A stretch of 64,000 nt of DNA from Bisporella sp. PMI_857 (GCA_021307315.1 JAJSPD010000063.1:186001-250000), one strand, 5' to 3'; shown: positions 43,849-54,682, counted from the first letter of the stretch. The notes: generated from the sequence alone by a model not told the origin. Numbers and translations: made by a program.

Positions 43849-44003
43849 CAGTAGGGTCAAAAAGTGTCGACCTCCCCCCCCCCCCCCTTGCTAGCGCGGT
43901 TGCTTCAGGGGAGTAAAAATGCGTACATTAAAAACTGCAGCCCTGAAACCGCGTATATATGGTCACGCTAGCAGGGGAGGTTCGACACTTTTTGCACCTA
44001 CTG
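43849..44003. mobile_element. Fold-back MITE flanked by TA
   Basis: This 155 bp element starts CAGTAGGGTCAAAAAGTGTC and ends with the near-complement GACACTTTTTGCACCTACTG. TA dinucleotides lie at 43847-43848 and 44004-44005. Arms match for about 45 bp with a few differences, and include a C tract (about 43870-43888) against CCCC on the other arm. The inner part also pairs (CGCGGTT...CAGGG with CCCTGAAACCGCG), so nearly the whole element can fold as a hairpin. It has no coding capacity. It sits 163 bp upstream of the HET gene start codon. Confidence 0.85.
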
Positions 44004-44166
44004 TAGTAATAGAAGATATAGATAAGGTCATACGTGACGCGGCTCAATTCATCGTCCAATTCGTCGGTATTCAGCTAGAAGCTGAGGCAACAGGCAGCCA
44101 ATTTAGGCTCGGTTTCTACGAGAAACAGGCGCCGAACACATTTAATATTTGTTCTTCTTTAATAAG

Positions 44167-45961
44167 ATGACTGATTTAGGTGAAAGCTACAGCACCTATC
44201 AATACAGGCCTCTGCCATCAAACAAGTTTATAAGACTTCTGGAACTGTATCCTGGGCATGCAACTGATGATATCGACTGTTCCTTACATCAAACAGAATT
44301 GGATGGATCGTCAAAATACGAGGCAGTATCATATGCGTGGGGTGATCTGACAAACAAGGCTAATATCTGCTGTGATGGCAAGATCATTACGGTGACGCAA
44401 AACCTCAAGTACGCTTTGATCCGACTCAGGCACAAAGATAAAGCACGACTAGTTTGGGCCGATGCGATATGCATCGACCAGAATGATGTTGCGGAGAAAG
44501 GTTCACAAGTTAGAGTAATGGGTAGAATATACGGCAATGCTAAGAGAGTATGCATATGGTTGGGCGAAGCAACCGAGCAAATGCAGCCTGCATTCGGGCT
44601 GATAGATGAGATAGCTAGCCACGAGAGTCCGCAAAGCATTAGTATGTATTTATCTCTTGACAGTACCAATCCTTAATTTGGCATTAAAATTTATCGGCAG
44701 AACTAAGATCCCAGATTCTACTTCGAGTGTTTGGCCAGCGCTTGAAATATTCTTCTCCGCAGCCTGGTTTGAGAGGCTTTGGGTTGTTCAGGAGGTATAT
44801 GGCAATGAGTGTACGGTCTTCTGCGGTGAGCGCGAGATACCGTGGAAGGATGTCGTCCTGGTCGCGAAGTGGCTTCTCTTCTCTTCTCGCAAGGCTGGCA
44901 GGTACACAAATGCATATTACGGTCATGTATACCAAGCCTCTCATGTTCTACAGATTGAGTCTGCTGGCCGCGACAGCTCAACATCTGGTGTTTTCGATAT
45001 GTTCCGCTCTTTCCGCTGCTCCGACCAGCGAGACAGAGTATATGCAATGCTGGCATTCCCACCTGTCTCTGAACTTCGCCCGCTTATTCAACCAGATTAT
45101 AGCAAATCCGTTGCTGAAGTTTTTGAAGAGGCTACAGTGAGGACATTCAATTATCGTCAAAATCTCGGCCTCCTTTCTAGTCTTGAGCATGATTGTGTAA
45201 TCGACGAAAATTGGCCGTCATGGGTTCCTAGATGGGATCGGATTCGCACAACTCAGATCCTGCACAATTACGCCTCAGGAAGAGCAGGAGCATCCTTACC
45301 TCGCATAAAATGCAAGCCAAAAATCCTAATATCAGAAGGAGTTCGTATTTCCACACTGTCATGGTGCGGTGGGGTAATAAGGCAGGACACCACAAAGTCA
45401 GTGCAGGGATATGGCAAACGTACAATTGAGCACCTAAATCAACGTTTCCAGGAGTGGCTATCGCAATACCTTCCTAAGATCACAGATGCAGCCGATCCTC
45501 TCTTGCTTCATATTGCCATGACACTTACTGTTGGCCTCGATTGGGAGTCACATTGCCCTCCGCAGGACTTGTTTCAGTTCCGCCTGGATTTCTTGTCTTA
45601 CTTAGTAGAAGTCTTATCATCTCTGAAGATAATTAGTGCCACGCCAGACCTGGCACAAGTTCTGGAGAAAGAAGCATCGGCAGGTAATCCCTCGATTTTC
45701 TATGACGCAGCCGATCGCGGAAGCAGAAACAAGCGGTTTTTCTGCACACCGAATGGAGAATTCGGCATCTGTCCACGAGCCGCTCACACCGGTGATTATA
45801 TAGTTTTGTTATATGGCAGTAATGCTCCATGCGTGCTTCGACCAAAGGGGCCATACTTTCAGTTCATTGGGGAGTGCTATTTACACCAACACATGCATGG
45901 TGAAGCGATTGAGATGGCCGCTAAAGGACTCCTCCCTATCGAGGAGTTCGAGCTGAGGTAG
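44167..45961 (+). CDS. Heterokaryon incompatibility (HET) domain protein
   Basis: Two exons (44167-44645, 44701-45961; intron 55 bp with GTATTT donor) give 579 residues. The HET domain spans about residues 45-210, with its three conserved blocks: YEAVSYAWGD, LVWADAICIDQND and, after the splice, WFERLWVVQEV. A later RCSDQRDRVYAMLAF and PDYSKSVAEVF are usual in the family, as is a C-terminal GDYIVLLYGSNAPCVLRP-type end. HET proteins trigger programmed cell death when genetically different hyphae fuse. The start is the ATG at 44167; the frame upstream has no other ATG. The MITE just upstream sits in its promoter. Confidence 0.93.
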
Positions 45962-46774
45962 ATTCATTATCCGAAGCTAAAATTATATCAAGATGTGGCC
46001 TTTGCGCTATGGTAATTCTCTGCCTGCGAGAACTAGTGAAAGCAATAGTATTGCAGTGTCTTGGCATACGACGCCTTTGGTATTAGCATTGGATAGCGCG
46101 TTAACGTGTTTTATTGGCTCGTTGTGTTGTATTATTTCTTCTTTCGGTTTAGTTTTATTTCATGTAGTACGTAGTAATACTACATGTACTACGGTACAAT
46201 GTAATATTGCTTATTTGGGACGTAGTACGTATTTAAATCAACAGTATTATATTGCGTGGTATATAGTACAGCGATTTGGGGTTGGTATACCGTGATAGTA
46301 CTATTGTTTTCACTGGTCTGTTCCGTTGTTGTGTGTTCAAAGTCTGTTCACAAGCCACGTCTTCGCTATTTTTCTTCACCGGAAGAACATCCTGTATTGT
46401 CACCGTAGTCAACCTGGCGCCAACAGCCGATGTCACCCCCTGAAACTCTATATTTATCCCTATCGGTTTCTCCTGCATGTCATTGCGCCACGGGCTGCAG
46501 AGGAACTGGTGAACTCTATCTCGGCTATCCTGATTGGCGGAAGGCCAAAATGGTGTATGCAGTGGTACCCTCCAATATTGCACTCCACTGTTCAGCCTTC
46601 CAATTTGGCTGTTAATATGTTTCAAACGGCCATTCACTTAAGCTGAGGGCGCAATGTGACCTCATGGATGTTTACTTGGTTTAAAATCTTAGTTTTGGAT
46701 TCGAGCTACTTGACAAGAATTTCGATGCTCTCCTTCCACCTCGAACTTCAACTTCAACCTCAGTGTTACATAAC
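45962..46774. other. Intergenic region with small inverted repeat
   Basis: About 810 bp, AT-rich, no gene recognised. CATGTAGTA and TACTACATG form a perfect 9-bp inverted repeat at 46161-46186, and further TAGTACGTA-like pieces follow up to about 46275. It could be an eroded element end. Confidence 0.45.
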
Positions 46775-48016
46775 ATGAACCGGTTACCTGTTGTGCTTGC
46801 TGGGGTGATATTTGCCTTGTGCGGAGCAGCGCTGGAGATTCATGTAGACAATGAAGATTCCATAAAGGCGGCGGCGAGCGAGGTCGCCAAAGGACTATAC
46901 GTCTACCACGATGCCTCTTCGACAGTAGGCGACTTCAAGCAACCACAGCCATGGTTCTGGTGGCTTTCTGGCAATGGCTGGAACGGCCTGCTTGATTACA
47001 CAGTTTACACCAACGACACAACCTACCAAGCAGATCTCCTTACCGCGCTCGCCGAGAACATCGGCCCCAACAACGATTTCGTTCCGCCAGAGCAAGCGGG
47101 CTGGGAAGCGAATGACGACCAGATGTACTGGGTCTACAATGCTCTCACAGCACTGGAATACAATTTCACTGCTCTGCCTTGCAAGCCTTCCGGCAGTGGT
47201 GGATGTTTGAATTCATGGTTGGCTTTGAGCACAAACGCATTCAACCTCTTCGCGCACCGCTGGAATCTGGACAGCGGGACCTGCAACGGCGGGTTGAAAT
47301 GGCAGTACGACCGCAGCAAGTCTGGCTACTACTACAAGAATGCCGTTACTAATGGAGGATTCTTTCAGACTGCTGCCCGACTCGCGCGCTACACCAACAA
47401 CCAAACTTATGCCGAGTGGGCCACAAAAATTTGGGACTGGTCAGTAGGCGTGAGGCTCGTGAGCGCTGAATATCATGTGTATGATGGCACGTGGGATGAT
47501 CAGGGTAGGAACTGCTCAGGTGTGAGCGGCGACGAATGGAGCTATAATGTGGCAAGCTATTTGCACGGTGCGGCCCAGATGTTTGCGTTCACGAATGGCA
47601 GTGCATTGTGGGAAGAGAGGGTGAAGGGGTTGCTTGCTGCTGCAACGAGTACGTTTTTTGGTCCCACAGCTGAGGCTCAAGGAGTCATGTTTGAGAGGAA
47701 ATGCGAGCTTGCGGGAACATGCGGGACTGACCAAACGAGTTTCAAGTCGAGCCTGTCGCGCTGGTTGGGGAAGACGGCGGTCCTGGTCCCGAGCGTGAGA
47801 GAGACTATCCTGGACCTCCTTAAGACTAGTGCGAAGGGTGCTGCAGCAGCATGTAGTGGAAATGGGGGTTCAACTTGTGGGATGAAATGGTATACCGGTG
47901 GCTTTGATGGGCAGTCGGACTTTGGCGTTGAGCTGAGCGCTTTAGAGGTTGTACAGAGCTTATTGGTGCTCGGTGCGCCTGAGCTGGCAGTTGCTTCATC
48001 GCCTGACAGTATCTGA
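46775..48016 (+). CDS. Secreted glycoside hydrolase family 76 (alpha-1,6-mannanase, DCW1/DFG5-like)
   Basis: An intronless 413-residue protein from the ATG at 46775. A signal peptide is clear (RLPVVLAGVIFALCGAALE). The catalytic Asp pair lies in WEANDDQMYWVY, with family segments AGGGLKWQ-like CNGGLKWQYD, NAVTNGGFFQTAARLARYT and SYNVASYLHGAAQMF. Several N-glycosylation sequons are present. GH76 enzymes cut or transglycosylate alpha-1,6-mannan and help attach GPI proteins to the cell wall. The C terminus has no strong hydrophobic GPI signal (ends LAVASSPDSI), so a free or wall-associated enzyme is more likely than a GPI-anchored one. Confidence 0.93.
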   Translation: MNRLPVVLAGVIFALCGAALEIHVDNEDSIKAAASEVAKGLYVYHDASSTVGDFKQPQPWFWWLSGNGWNGLLDYTVYTNDTTYQADLLTALAENIGPNNDFVPPEQAGWEANDDQMYWVYNALTALEYNFTALPCKPSGSGGCLNSWLALSTNAFNLFAHRWNLDSGTCNGGLKWQYDRSKSGYYYKNAVTNGGFFQTAARLARYTNNQTYAEWATKIWDWSVGVRLVSAEYHVYDGTWDDQGRNCSGVSGDEWSYNVASYLHGAAQMFAFTNGSALWEERVKGLLAAATSTFFGPTAEAQGVMFERKCELAGTCGTDQTSFKSSLSRWLGKTAVLVPSVRETILDLLKTSAKGAAAACSGNGGSTCGMKWYTGGFDGQSDFGVELSALEVVQSLLVLGAPELAVASSPDSI

Positions 48017-49178
48017 AAATGAAAAACTTGGCCACAAAAGCTTGAGCTCTCTTCAAGGATTTTTCGACGTCTTGTCCGATATATGTGTCCCTAGCGAGTA
48101 TAGGCACGTGATTGAGACACCGTCAAAGTTATACCGTAAGTCTGGAGAATAAGTGCATTGTCTTAATGTATGAACTTTTGCCATATTTAACAGACTCTGA
48201 GTTTATTTTTCAACAAAGCGCATTATGTAGGAAAATACGGCTTTGTAAATATTCAAAATACTTGAAGCCCAGGTTAATATGATAAATCAGTATTCTACAT
48301 CCAAACAGTAAACTTCTGCTCCAAACTCTAAGATACTCTGACTTATACTTAATACCTAAAGTTTCGGTGAAAGCTTATTAAATTATCAATTAAACTAAGA
48401 AGCATATGCTAAAAAAACAGGTGTACTGACTTTGGTTATTCCCTTGGCAAACTCTCAACCTGCTGCTCCCCTCCCCCCCCCCCCAAAATAACCCCGGCTC
48501 CCAACCTCAAGACACCCGACTCCCGACCCGAAATATCACAGATATCCATCAAGGACTCAACTCCTATTGTGCATCATAACGCATTCACGGAGATACAGAG
48601 CGAACTCCGCGCATCCCAATCGCACACTCCGATATTTCCATGACCGTATGTCCGAACAGCGCTCAAGGACTCCAAAAACCGGTATAATAGTAAGCCTGAT
48701 GTGGGGCTTTCCTAACGTGGTAATTCTGTGCTGACAAACACATCGCAAGGTTCGCCAAACGCTCCCACGCGAACCGCGTTTCTCGGTGCTTTGAACACTA
48801 AATTCCATGCCAGGACATCGACCAATCACGTTTGGTTTGCCTTTTGCGGTAAGTTTTGAGGCTTGCTTATACGTCAAGGCTACGCTAAGAACCAGAGGAT
48901 GCCTGGCAAGCACCAGATCAGCTTCTACAAGCCGAGGCTTCCTGTCATGGGAATGGTAAGATGAAGTTATGCTGTGGTGAGGCGCGAGAATTCGAAAGAG
49001 ACATGACTATCTAGAAAAGAATGGATAGGCTGGGGAAGTTTGATTTGAAAGCAAGGCATCGATGGGTCGAGTGTAGGATAAGTTTAAAAAGAAGGCTTGT
49101 TGGCGATGGATTGAGAACCTCATCTTTCTTTGATCTTACCAGCATCATCGGGTTCTCTTACGCATCCATAGTTTCAAC
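48017..49178. other. Intergenic region
   Basis: About 1.2 kb without a recognised gene. The first half is AT-rich; a C tract lies at about 48473-48484. The right end must contain the propeller gene promoter. Confidence 0.5.
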
Positions 49179-50219
49179 ATGCAGTTTAGATCCTCCTTTA
49201 TGGCCGTCATAGGCCTTCTCTCTCTCCCCATTGCCACTCCCTTCCAAAAACCATCCAAGCTCCCCCTTCCAACAACCGTAATCCACCAATTCTACCAAGG
49301 CTCTTGGATCGAGAACATCGCCGCGCGACCAAACGGCAACCTCCTCCTCACCTTCCTCGACAAGCCAGACCTCTACGAGGTCTCGCCCTCCTCGCCCTCC
49401 AAAGCCACGCTGCTGCACAGCTTCACGGGCCGCACCTCGCTCTTGGGCATCACCGAGATCGCACACGACATCTTCGTGCTCGCGGCGGGAAACTACAGCA
49501 TCGCGACCTCGACGCCCACGCCGGGCACGTTCGGCGTCTGGAAGGTCGACTTCACGCGTACCTCCTCCTCCGCCTCTACAGGCGGCGGATCAGGGCCCGA
49601 GATCTCAAAGCTGGTCGATATCCCCGAGGCTGGGCTTGGAAACGGGCTGACGAGCATCCCGGGGACGGAGACCGTGCTGGTGGCTGATTCGGTGCTTGGT
49701 TCTGTGTGGGCGGTTGACGCGGCGACGGGCCGGTACGGCATGGTGCTGGACTTTGACGAGCTTGCGCCGCCGGCGAATAGCTCGATTCCGCTCGGTGTCA
49801 ATGGGATACATATCCGGAACGGGTATCTCTATTGGAGCAACACCGCTGCGCAGGCGGTGTACCGCGCCAAGATAACATCTGCTGGTACGCTCGCTGGTGG
49901 AGCGAGGCCTGAGTTGGTGGCGCGGCTTGAGACGGTGGTTGATGACTTTGCGGTTGATGAGCAGGGTCAGGTGTGGATTACGACAAATATAGGCAACACG
50001 GTAGAGTTGGTGGGTAAGAGTGGGAAGATAAGGACCGCTGTCGGAGATATTGGCAGCCTGGCTGTTGCAGGAGATACGGCGGCTGTCTTCGGAAGGGGGA
50101 AGAAGGATAAGGAGGTTCTGTACGTGGTAACTTGTGGTGCACTAGTCCGCCCTGTGAATGGAACCATCACGGAGCCTGGAAAGGTTGTGGCAGTCGATAC
50201 GAAGAGGCTTCAGATCTGA
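49179..50219 (+). CDS. Secreted six-bladed beta-propeller protein (SMP-30/gluconolactonase-like)
   Basis: An intronless 346-residue protein. The signal peptide is MQFRSSFMAVIGLLSLPIATPF. Repeating blade-type segments follow: WIENIAARPNGNLLLTFL, GLGNGLTSIPGTETVLVAD, LGVNGIHIRNGYLYWSNTAAQAVYRA and DDFAVDEQGQVWITTN. This layout is shared by fungal secreted SMP-30-like proteins and by fungal hetero-Diels-Alderases (AsR5/EupF type) of tropolone-sesquiterpenoid clusters. I see no partner terpene or tropolone genes nearby, so a metabolite role is not supported here. Its GC content is visibly higher than the flanks. It is convergent with the Zn2Cys6 regulator, 195 bp away. Confidence 0.82.
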   Translation: MQFRSSFMAVIGLLSLPIATPFQKPSKLPLPTTVIHQFYQGSWIENIAARPNGNLLLTFLDKPDLYEVSPSSPSKATLLHSFTGRTSLLGITEIAHDIFVLAAGNYSIATSTPTPGTFGVWKVDFTRTSSSASTGGGSGPEISKLVDIPEAGLGNGLTSIPGTETVLVADSVLGSVWAVDAATGRYGMVLDFDELAPPANSSIPLGVNGIHIRNGYLYWSNTAAQAVYRAKITSAGTLAGGARPELVARLETVVDDFAVDEQGQVWITTNIGNTVELVGKSGKIRTAVGDIGSLAVAGDTAAVFGRGKKDKEVLYVVTCGALVRPVNGTITEPGKVVAVDTKRLQI

Positions 50220-50414
50220 CTAGCCGAAGAAGCGAAAGGAGGTATTGATGGAGGGTTGTAGTGACGGCGATTGATTGGAGCTGAATTTGCCATTCTTAGA
50301 TTAATTCAAACTTAATTCAATATATACACAACAATAGACAGCACGAAATTTTTACATGCCTATAGCGGGCCGACGAAGCAAACCTCGTTCTTGAGACCAC
50401 GACGTCTGCTTCAG

Positions 50415-52112
50415 TCACCCGTACAACGTCTGCATGCCTTTGGAGGCAACAACGACCATCCAGTCGCATTTCTTCCCTCCTTCATCATCTAACCGCCAGA
50501 TCTCCTCTACGATGTTGATGATCCTCGAGACCTGTTCTAGGCCGACATTTGCGCCATGCGATTTTAAACCAGTCATTACTTTCTCTCGCCACACTACTTT
50601 TGAATCGGATGCTGTGGTCAACGGTAGTTGGGGATGCTCAAGGGTAGGAGCCTTTGAAGTCTGATTTGCTGTGTTTGGTAGTGGGTCTACTAGCCAAGTT
50701 GCTGCGATAATCACAGGCAGACCTTGCAGTACGCGAGTGCTTGAGGTAGCAGGAATAGTAGAGAGTATGCCACAAATGTGGAAGGCAAACGCACGGAGCC
50801 AGGCGTGTTGTGCACGTGTATATTCTCCTTGTGAGTTTAAAATCATCGCCTCCATCTCCTTCTCCAGCGAGCCATCTGAGGCAGTTATTATTTGCCGTTG
50901 AAGTAGCTGTGGATAGGTGGCATAAAGTTGCAGCAATCCAGCACAGCGATATGCTTCGCCTACGCTGAGAATCTCATCAACAGATGTGTGAGGATCTTTA
51001 GGATCTGTAAAATTGGTCTCTGAGGTTTGCTGTTGTTCGAGCAAGTCTTTTTCCACGAAAGCAGCTTTCTCTAGCAGTGCGTCCTTGAGGTGAGGTTGTT
51101 GGTCGGTGTGGCACATTCGGCATAAAGATCCAACCTTTCCAATCGAAACAAGTAGCTTGATAGAGAATCCGCACAAGGGATGTGGAATAATTCTGCGCAT
51201 TTCCTCAGTTATGTCGGTGTCATCGATAATATCTCGACTCATTTCAACAGATTGGATCGTTACCAGGAGACTTTCATGGTAATCAAATGACCCTTTCGCA
51301 TCACCGACTACGAAAGCGGAGATCATCAACCAGTAGACGAATGCCCCTAATATAAAAGTTTGCTGATACTGAAGGCGATTCCGTTGAGGTTTCAACCACA
51401 GATAAAGCAGAACCTGACCACCCAAGACATGGCTTTGGCCAAGATCATTCACGTCATACCACGCAGAGGTTAAGCCAGCGATGATAGAACTTATCATGAG
51501 CTCGTCCGATACAAAGCTGTTGGTTGTTGGATTCTGCAGCTGTGAGATGTCGTCTCTTACAGCCGAGAAAGCTTCTGATTGTAAGCTGAGTGCTTTGATC
51601 CTCATTCGCGGATCGTGCCTGCCCATATGTGCTGCCGATGACGCTTGTACAAGGAGGTAGACAGGCCTAGAGTAGGTCATCATCGAAGCAGCCAAAGTGC
51701 GGAATGGATTCAAGTCGGAGTCAAAGCATCCGGCAATTTTGCAGATTTCAGTGAAGTAGTGGTGGATGAGGACCTTCGACTCGTCATCTGGAGATAAGTG
51801 ACTCTCCAAAGTCGAATCGCTTCTGAAAGGGATGACAGAATCTGCCTGTCGAGTCCCTTCCTTCGTGTCCGAAAACTCCAATTTCAGAGTCTCGGTTTCA
51901 TCTCTCCATTTTAAAGGCTTTCGGTAGCCTGGACAACTTAACTTCTGCCTACGACATTGCTGACAGGCTGGGATAGATTGGTCGCATTTCACCTGAGTTA
52001 AAATGTCAGAAATTAATCTTGTCCTAACCAAAAAATCTAGAGTATGGCGTACCCGTCGCCTTTTACATTGTTGACATCCTGCTCGTGACTTAATGCGTCG
52101 TGCTTCAGACAT
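50415..52112 (-). CDS. Zn2Cys6 transcription factor
   Basis: Two exons (52112-52053, 51992-50415; intron 60 bp) give 545 residues. The splice creates the binuclear zinc cluster at residues 13-40 with Cys spacing 2-6-6-2-6 (GCQQCKRRRVKCDQSIPACQQCRRQKLSC region). The body resembles fungal_trans_2-type regulators (ICKIAGCFDSDLNPFR, SSIIAGLTSAWYDVND, ATWLVDPL). It is a DNA-binding regulator in the nucleus; its targets are unknown. Neighbours are a secreted propeller protein and a sphingolipid methyltransferase, so it could regulate either locally. The ATG at 52112 is the first Met in frame after a TTG. Confidence 0.92.
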   Translation of the reverse strand: MSEARRIKSRAGCQQCKRRRVRHTLDFLVRTRLISDILTQVKCDQSIPACQQCRRQKLSCPGYRKPLKWRDETETLKLEFSDTKEGTRQADSVIPFRSDSTLESHLSPDDESKVLIHHYFTEICKIAGCFDSDLNPFRTLAASMMTYSRPVYLLVQASSAAHMGRHDPRMRIKALSLQSEAFSAVRDDISQLQNPTTNSFVSDELMISSIIAGLTSAWYDVNDLGQSHVLGGQVLLYLWLKPQRNRLQYQQTFILGAFVYWLMISAFVVGDAKGSFDYHESLLVTIQSVEMSRDIIDDTDITEEMRRIIPHPLCGFSIKLLVSIGKVGSLCRMCHTDQQPHLKDALLEKAAFVEKDLLEQQQTSETNFTDPKDPHTSVDEILSVGEAYRCAGLLQLYATYPQLLQRQIITASDGSLEKEMEAMILNSQGEYTRAQHAWLRAFAFHICGILSTIPATSSTRVLQGLPVIIAATWLVDPLPNTANQTSKAPTLEHPQLPLTTASDSKVVWREKVMTGLKSHGANVGLEQVSRIINIVEEIWRLDDEGGKKCDWMVVVASKGMQTLYG

Positions 52113-52916
52113 CAATCACTCTATATAAAATTCGGGCACTTGCCACAGCTTAGGATGGGTTTTGACATCTCAAAACATAAAGATACAGGACGAGAAGCTG
52201 AGATGTTGATGCATTGTGGAAAGTGAAAGGAGGAAGGACGTCGTCACACAGTGAACAAACACAGATCCCTGCTAGCAGCCCGTCGCACTTTTTCCGCAAA
52301 AACGGTTTAGTGCCATGCCTCCACTGGAATGCCCATTGGCTGATAGGTCATGCGACCCCACTAAAACTGGATACAAAGTACTGAACCAATCATACGCCTC
52401 AGGTGTGCTTTGATTTTCATACTTGAGGCTGATATGTAGCAAACAGAGCATCGGGTTAATAAGCAGCTTTTCTGAAAGATATGCTATCGATAAGATTGGC
52501 AGCCATTGTCCCTGACACAAAAGAATGAGTTTAGAGACTATTCTGATAGTCTAATCTATCTGCAGACTTGTTGAACCCTTCAATTAGAGAAATTCAATCA
52601 TGTATAAACATGCAAGTTACCTGCCGGAACTCACCGTCGTGTCTGTTTTACGAATGCTTGTCCCCAAATTTTTGTCGCACTCTTTATGCGAATCGGGCTT
52701 AGCTCAAACACCTCAATGCAAATAAATTAAACAAATGGAAGATGTAGTGCTGAATCGGACAGCTAAGCAATTAGAAGTGTGTTCTCGCTGCCAGTGAAAG
52801 TGGCAAGGGTGTAATAACTTGTTTATAAGTCTCGAAGTTTCCTAGAAATAGGTTGGTCCTTCATGAGTATTTCGCTTTCTCCACACTTGAAACACCATTA
52901 AAGATATAACTTCAAT
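52113..52916. promoter_or_regulatory. Divergent intergenic region
   Basis: 804 bp lie between the starts of the Zn2Cys6 regulator and the sphingolipid methyltransferase. An 82-codon minus-strand ORF (52272-52520) has no recognisable features. It must contain both promoters. Confidence 0.45.
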
Positions 52917-54682
52917 ATGTCTGGAAAAAGAGTTCCAGAGAAGGAAATTGACTTCATCGTTACTCCAGAGCAAGCACCTTCAGCATTTCAGCATGAATTA
53001 GACTGTGGAGTGCGTATCGTAACTGTAAGTAAAATTGATAGCAGCGTGCTGGATTTATGGAGAGCAATCTAACCCATAGGCAGTCACCGACAATCCACGA
53101 TGGTGTTCTGCCCGCAGATGGCCCAGGCTCAGAAGGCTTCTCTAACCCTGCTCTTTTCACAATTCTCTTCAGCGTACCGTTGCTCACGTCTTGGAAACTC
53201 AACGGCGGGTGGCGTCTCGCATTGGGAATAGCCATCATCACAACTATTCCATTGCTCATTAGCTTCTGGTATATCTCGTCTAGGTTCACGCCTCGCAAGA
53301 ATGAGAAAGTCAAACTTCCGGGAAGGCCAATCGAGGACTATCTCACATTTCATAAAAAAGCCGATATCCTGAAGTATCGTGGCTCGAACAAGAAGATCCC
53401 GATGGAGACATTCCAGCAGATGTACTTTAAGGGAGATGTTGACTTCAACGGCGATGCCTTAGAGGTAATGGAATATCAACATGACTGGGCCAACTTCCAT
53501 TTCACCTTTGGGCTTTTCAAACACGTCTTTTTCGGATTTGCGCCAGAGGTAATAATGCATACTAGATCGCAAGGTGAGCATATGCAGGCGCCTTCACAAT
53601 GCTTCTGCCATCTCGACACGTGGAGCTATAGTTAACCTGTTCATAGACGAGGAGCAAGTCCGCGGGCACTACGATCGTGGCGACGATTTCTATGCGTGGT
53701 TCCTCGGACCGCGCATGATATATACATCCGGTATAATCTCGGACCCATCCAAAGCAGAAACATTAGAGCAGCTGCAGGACAATAAACTTGCGATTGTATG
53801 CCAGAAAATAGGGCTGAAGCCGGGTGACAAGATGCTTGATATTGGCTGTGGGTGGGGAACGCTGGCTCGATACGCGAGCACCAGGCACAGAGCGCACGTC
53901 ACTGGGGTGACGCTCGGCCGCAATCAAACTTCGTGGGGCAATGCTGGACTCATCGCTGACGGCATTAGCCAGGAACAAAGCCGCATATTGTGTATGGACT
54001 ATCGCGACATCCCCAAGGCTAAATATGACAAGATTACATGTCTCGAAATGGCTGAACATGTTGGCGTTCGACACTTCTCTAGTTTCCTTAAGCAGGTATA
54101 TTCCCTGCTCGACGATGATGGGGTTTTAATCCTGCAGCTAGCCGGGCTGAGAAGACCCTGGCAATATCAAGACCTTACTTGGGGTTTGTTTAGTAAGTGC
54201 TTTCGACATATTCAACTTGCACTTATTTGGGCGGTGCTAACGGCGTGACTAGTGAATAAGTACATATTTCCTGGAGCAGATGCTTCAACGCCACTTGGAT
54301 TCTACATTAATGGAGCAGAAGGAGCGGGATTTGAGGTGAAGGGCATTGACACAATTGGGATCCATTACTCGGCAACTTTGTGGAGGTGGTACCGGAACTG
54401 GTTGGGTAACCGCTCTAAAGTGGAAGCCAAATACGGCAAACGTTGGTTCAGAGTATATCTTCCTGGCCACTGTTATGGAATACATGCTGACATGCAAAGA
54501 TCTAGGAATTTTTCCTGGCATCATCTACCATCATTGCACGACAAGGAAATGCCACGTGCTATCAGATTACTTTAGTGAAGAACCTAAATTCCACACAGCG
54601 CACCGCCGGCATTTTTACTCAATTTGGATTGTCTGGAGCTTTAGCTGCCGAGGGCACTGTGACTTCCGAGAAACTGGTGTAA
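52917..54682 (+). CDS. Sphingolipid C9-methyltransferase (CFA-synthase-like), with nonsense codon at last splice site
   Basis: Five exons (52917-53024, 53084-53573, 53647-54192, 54253-54452, 54506-54682) give 506 residues. Two N-terminal membrane segments lie about residues 60-105 (PALFTILFSVPLL, LALGIAIITTIPLLISFWYIS). The SAM-binding motif is MLDIGCGWGTLARYA; CFA-synthase-like active-site segments are KITCLEMAEHVGVRHF and GADASTPLG. The enzyme adds the C9 methyl branch to fungal glucosylceramide. The expected joint WFR-IW-E(Y/F)FLA is altered: from an AAAG acceptor the next codons are ATC TAG GAA, where TAG replaces Trp. The TAG itself supplies a new CTAG acceptor 6 bp further on, which keeps frame but drops two residues (WFR-EFFLA). 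The C terminus (ATCYQITLVKNLNS) is otherwise intact. Confidence 0.85.
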
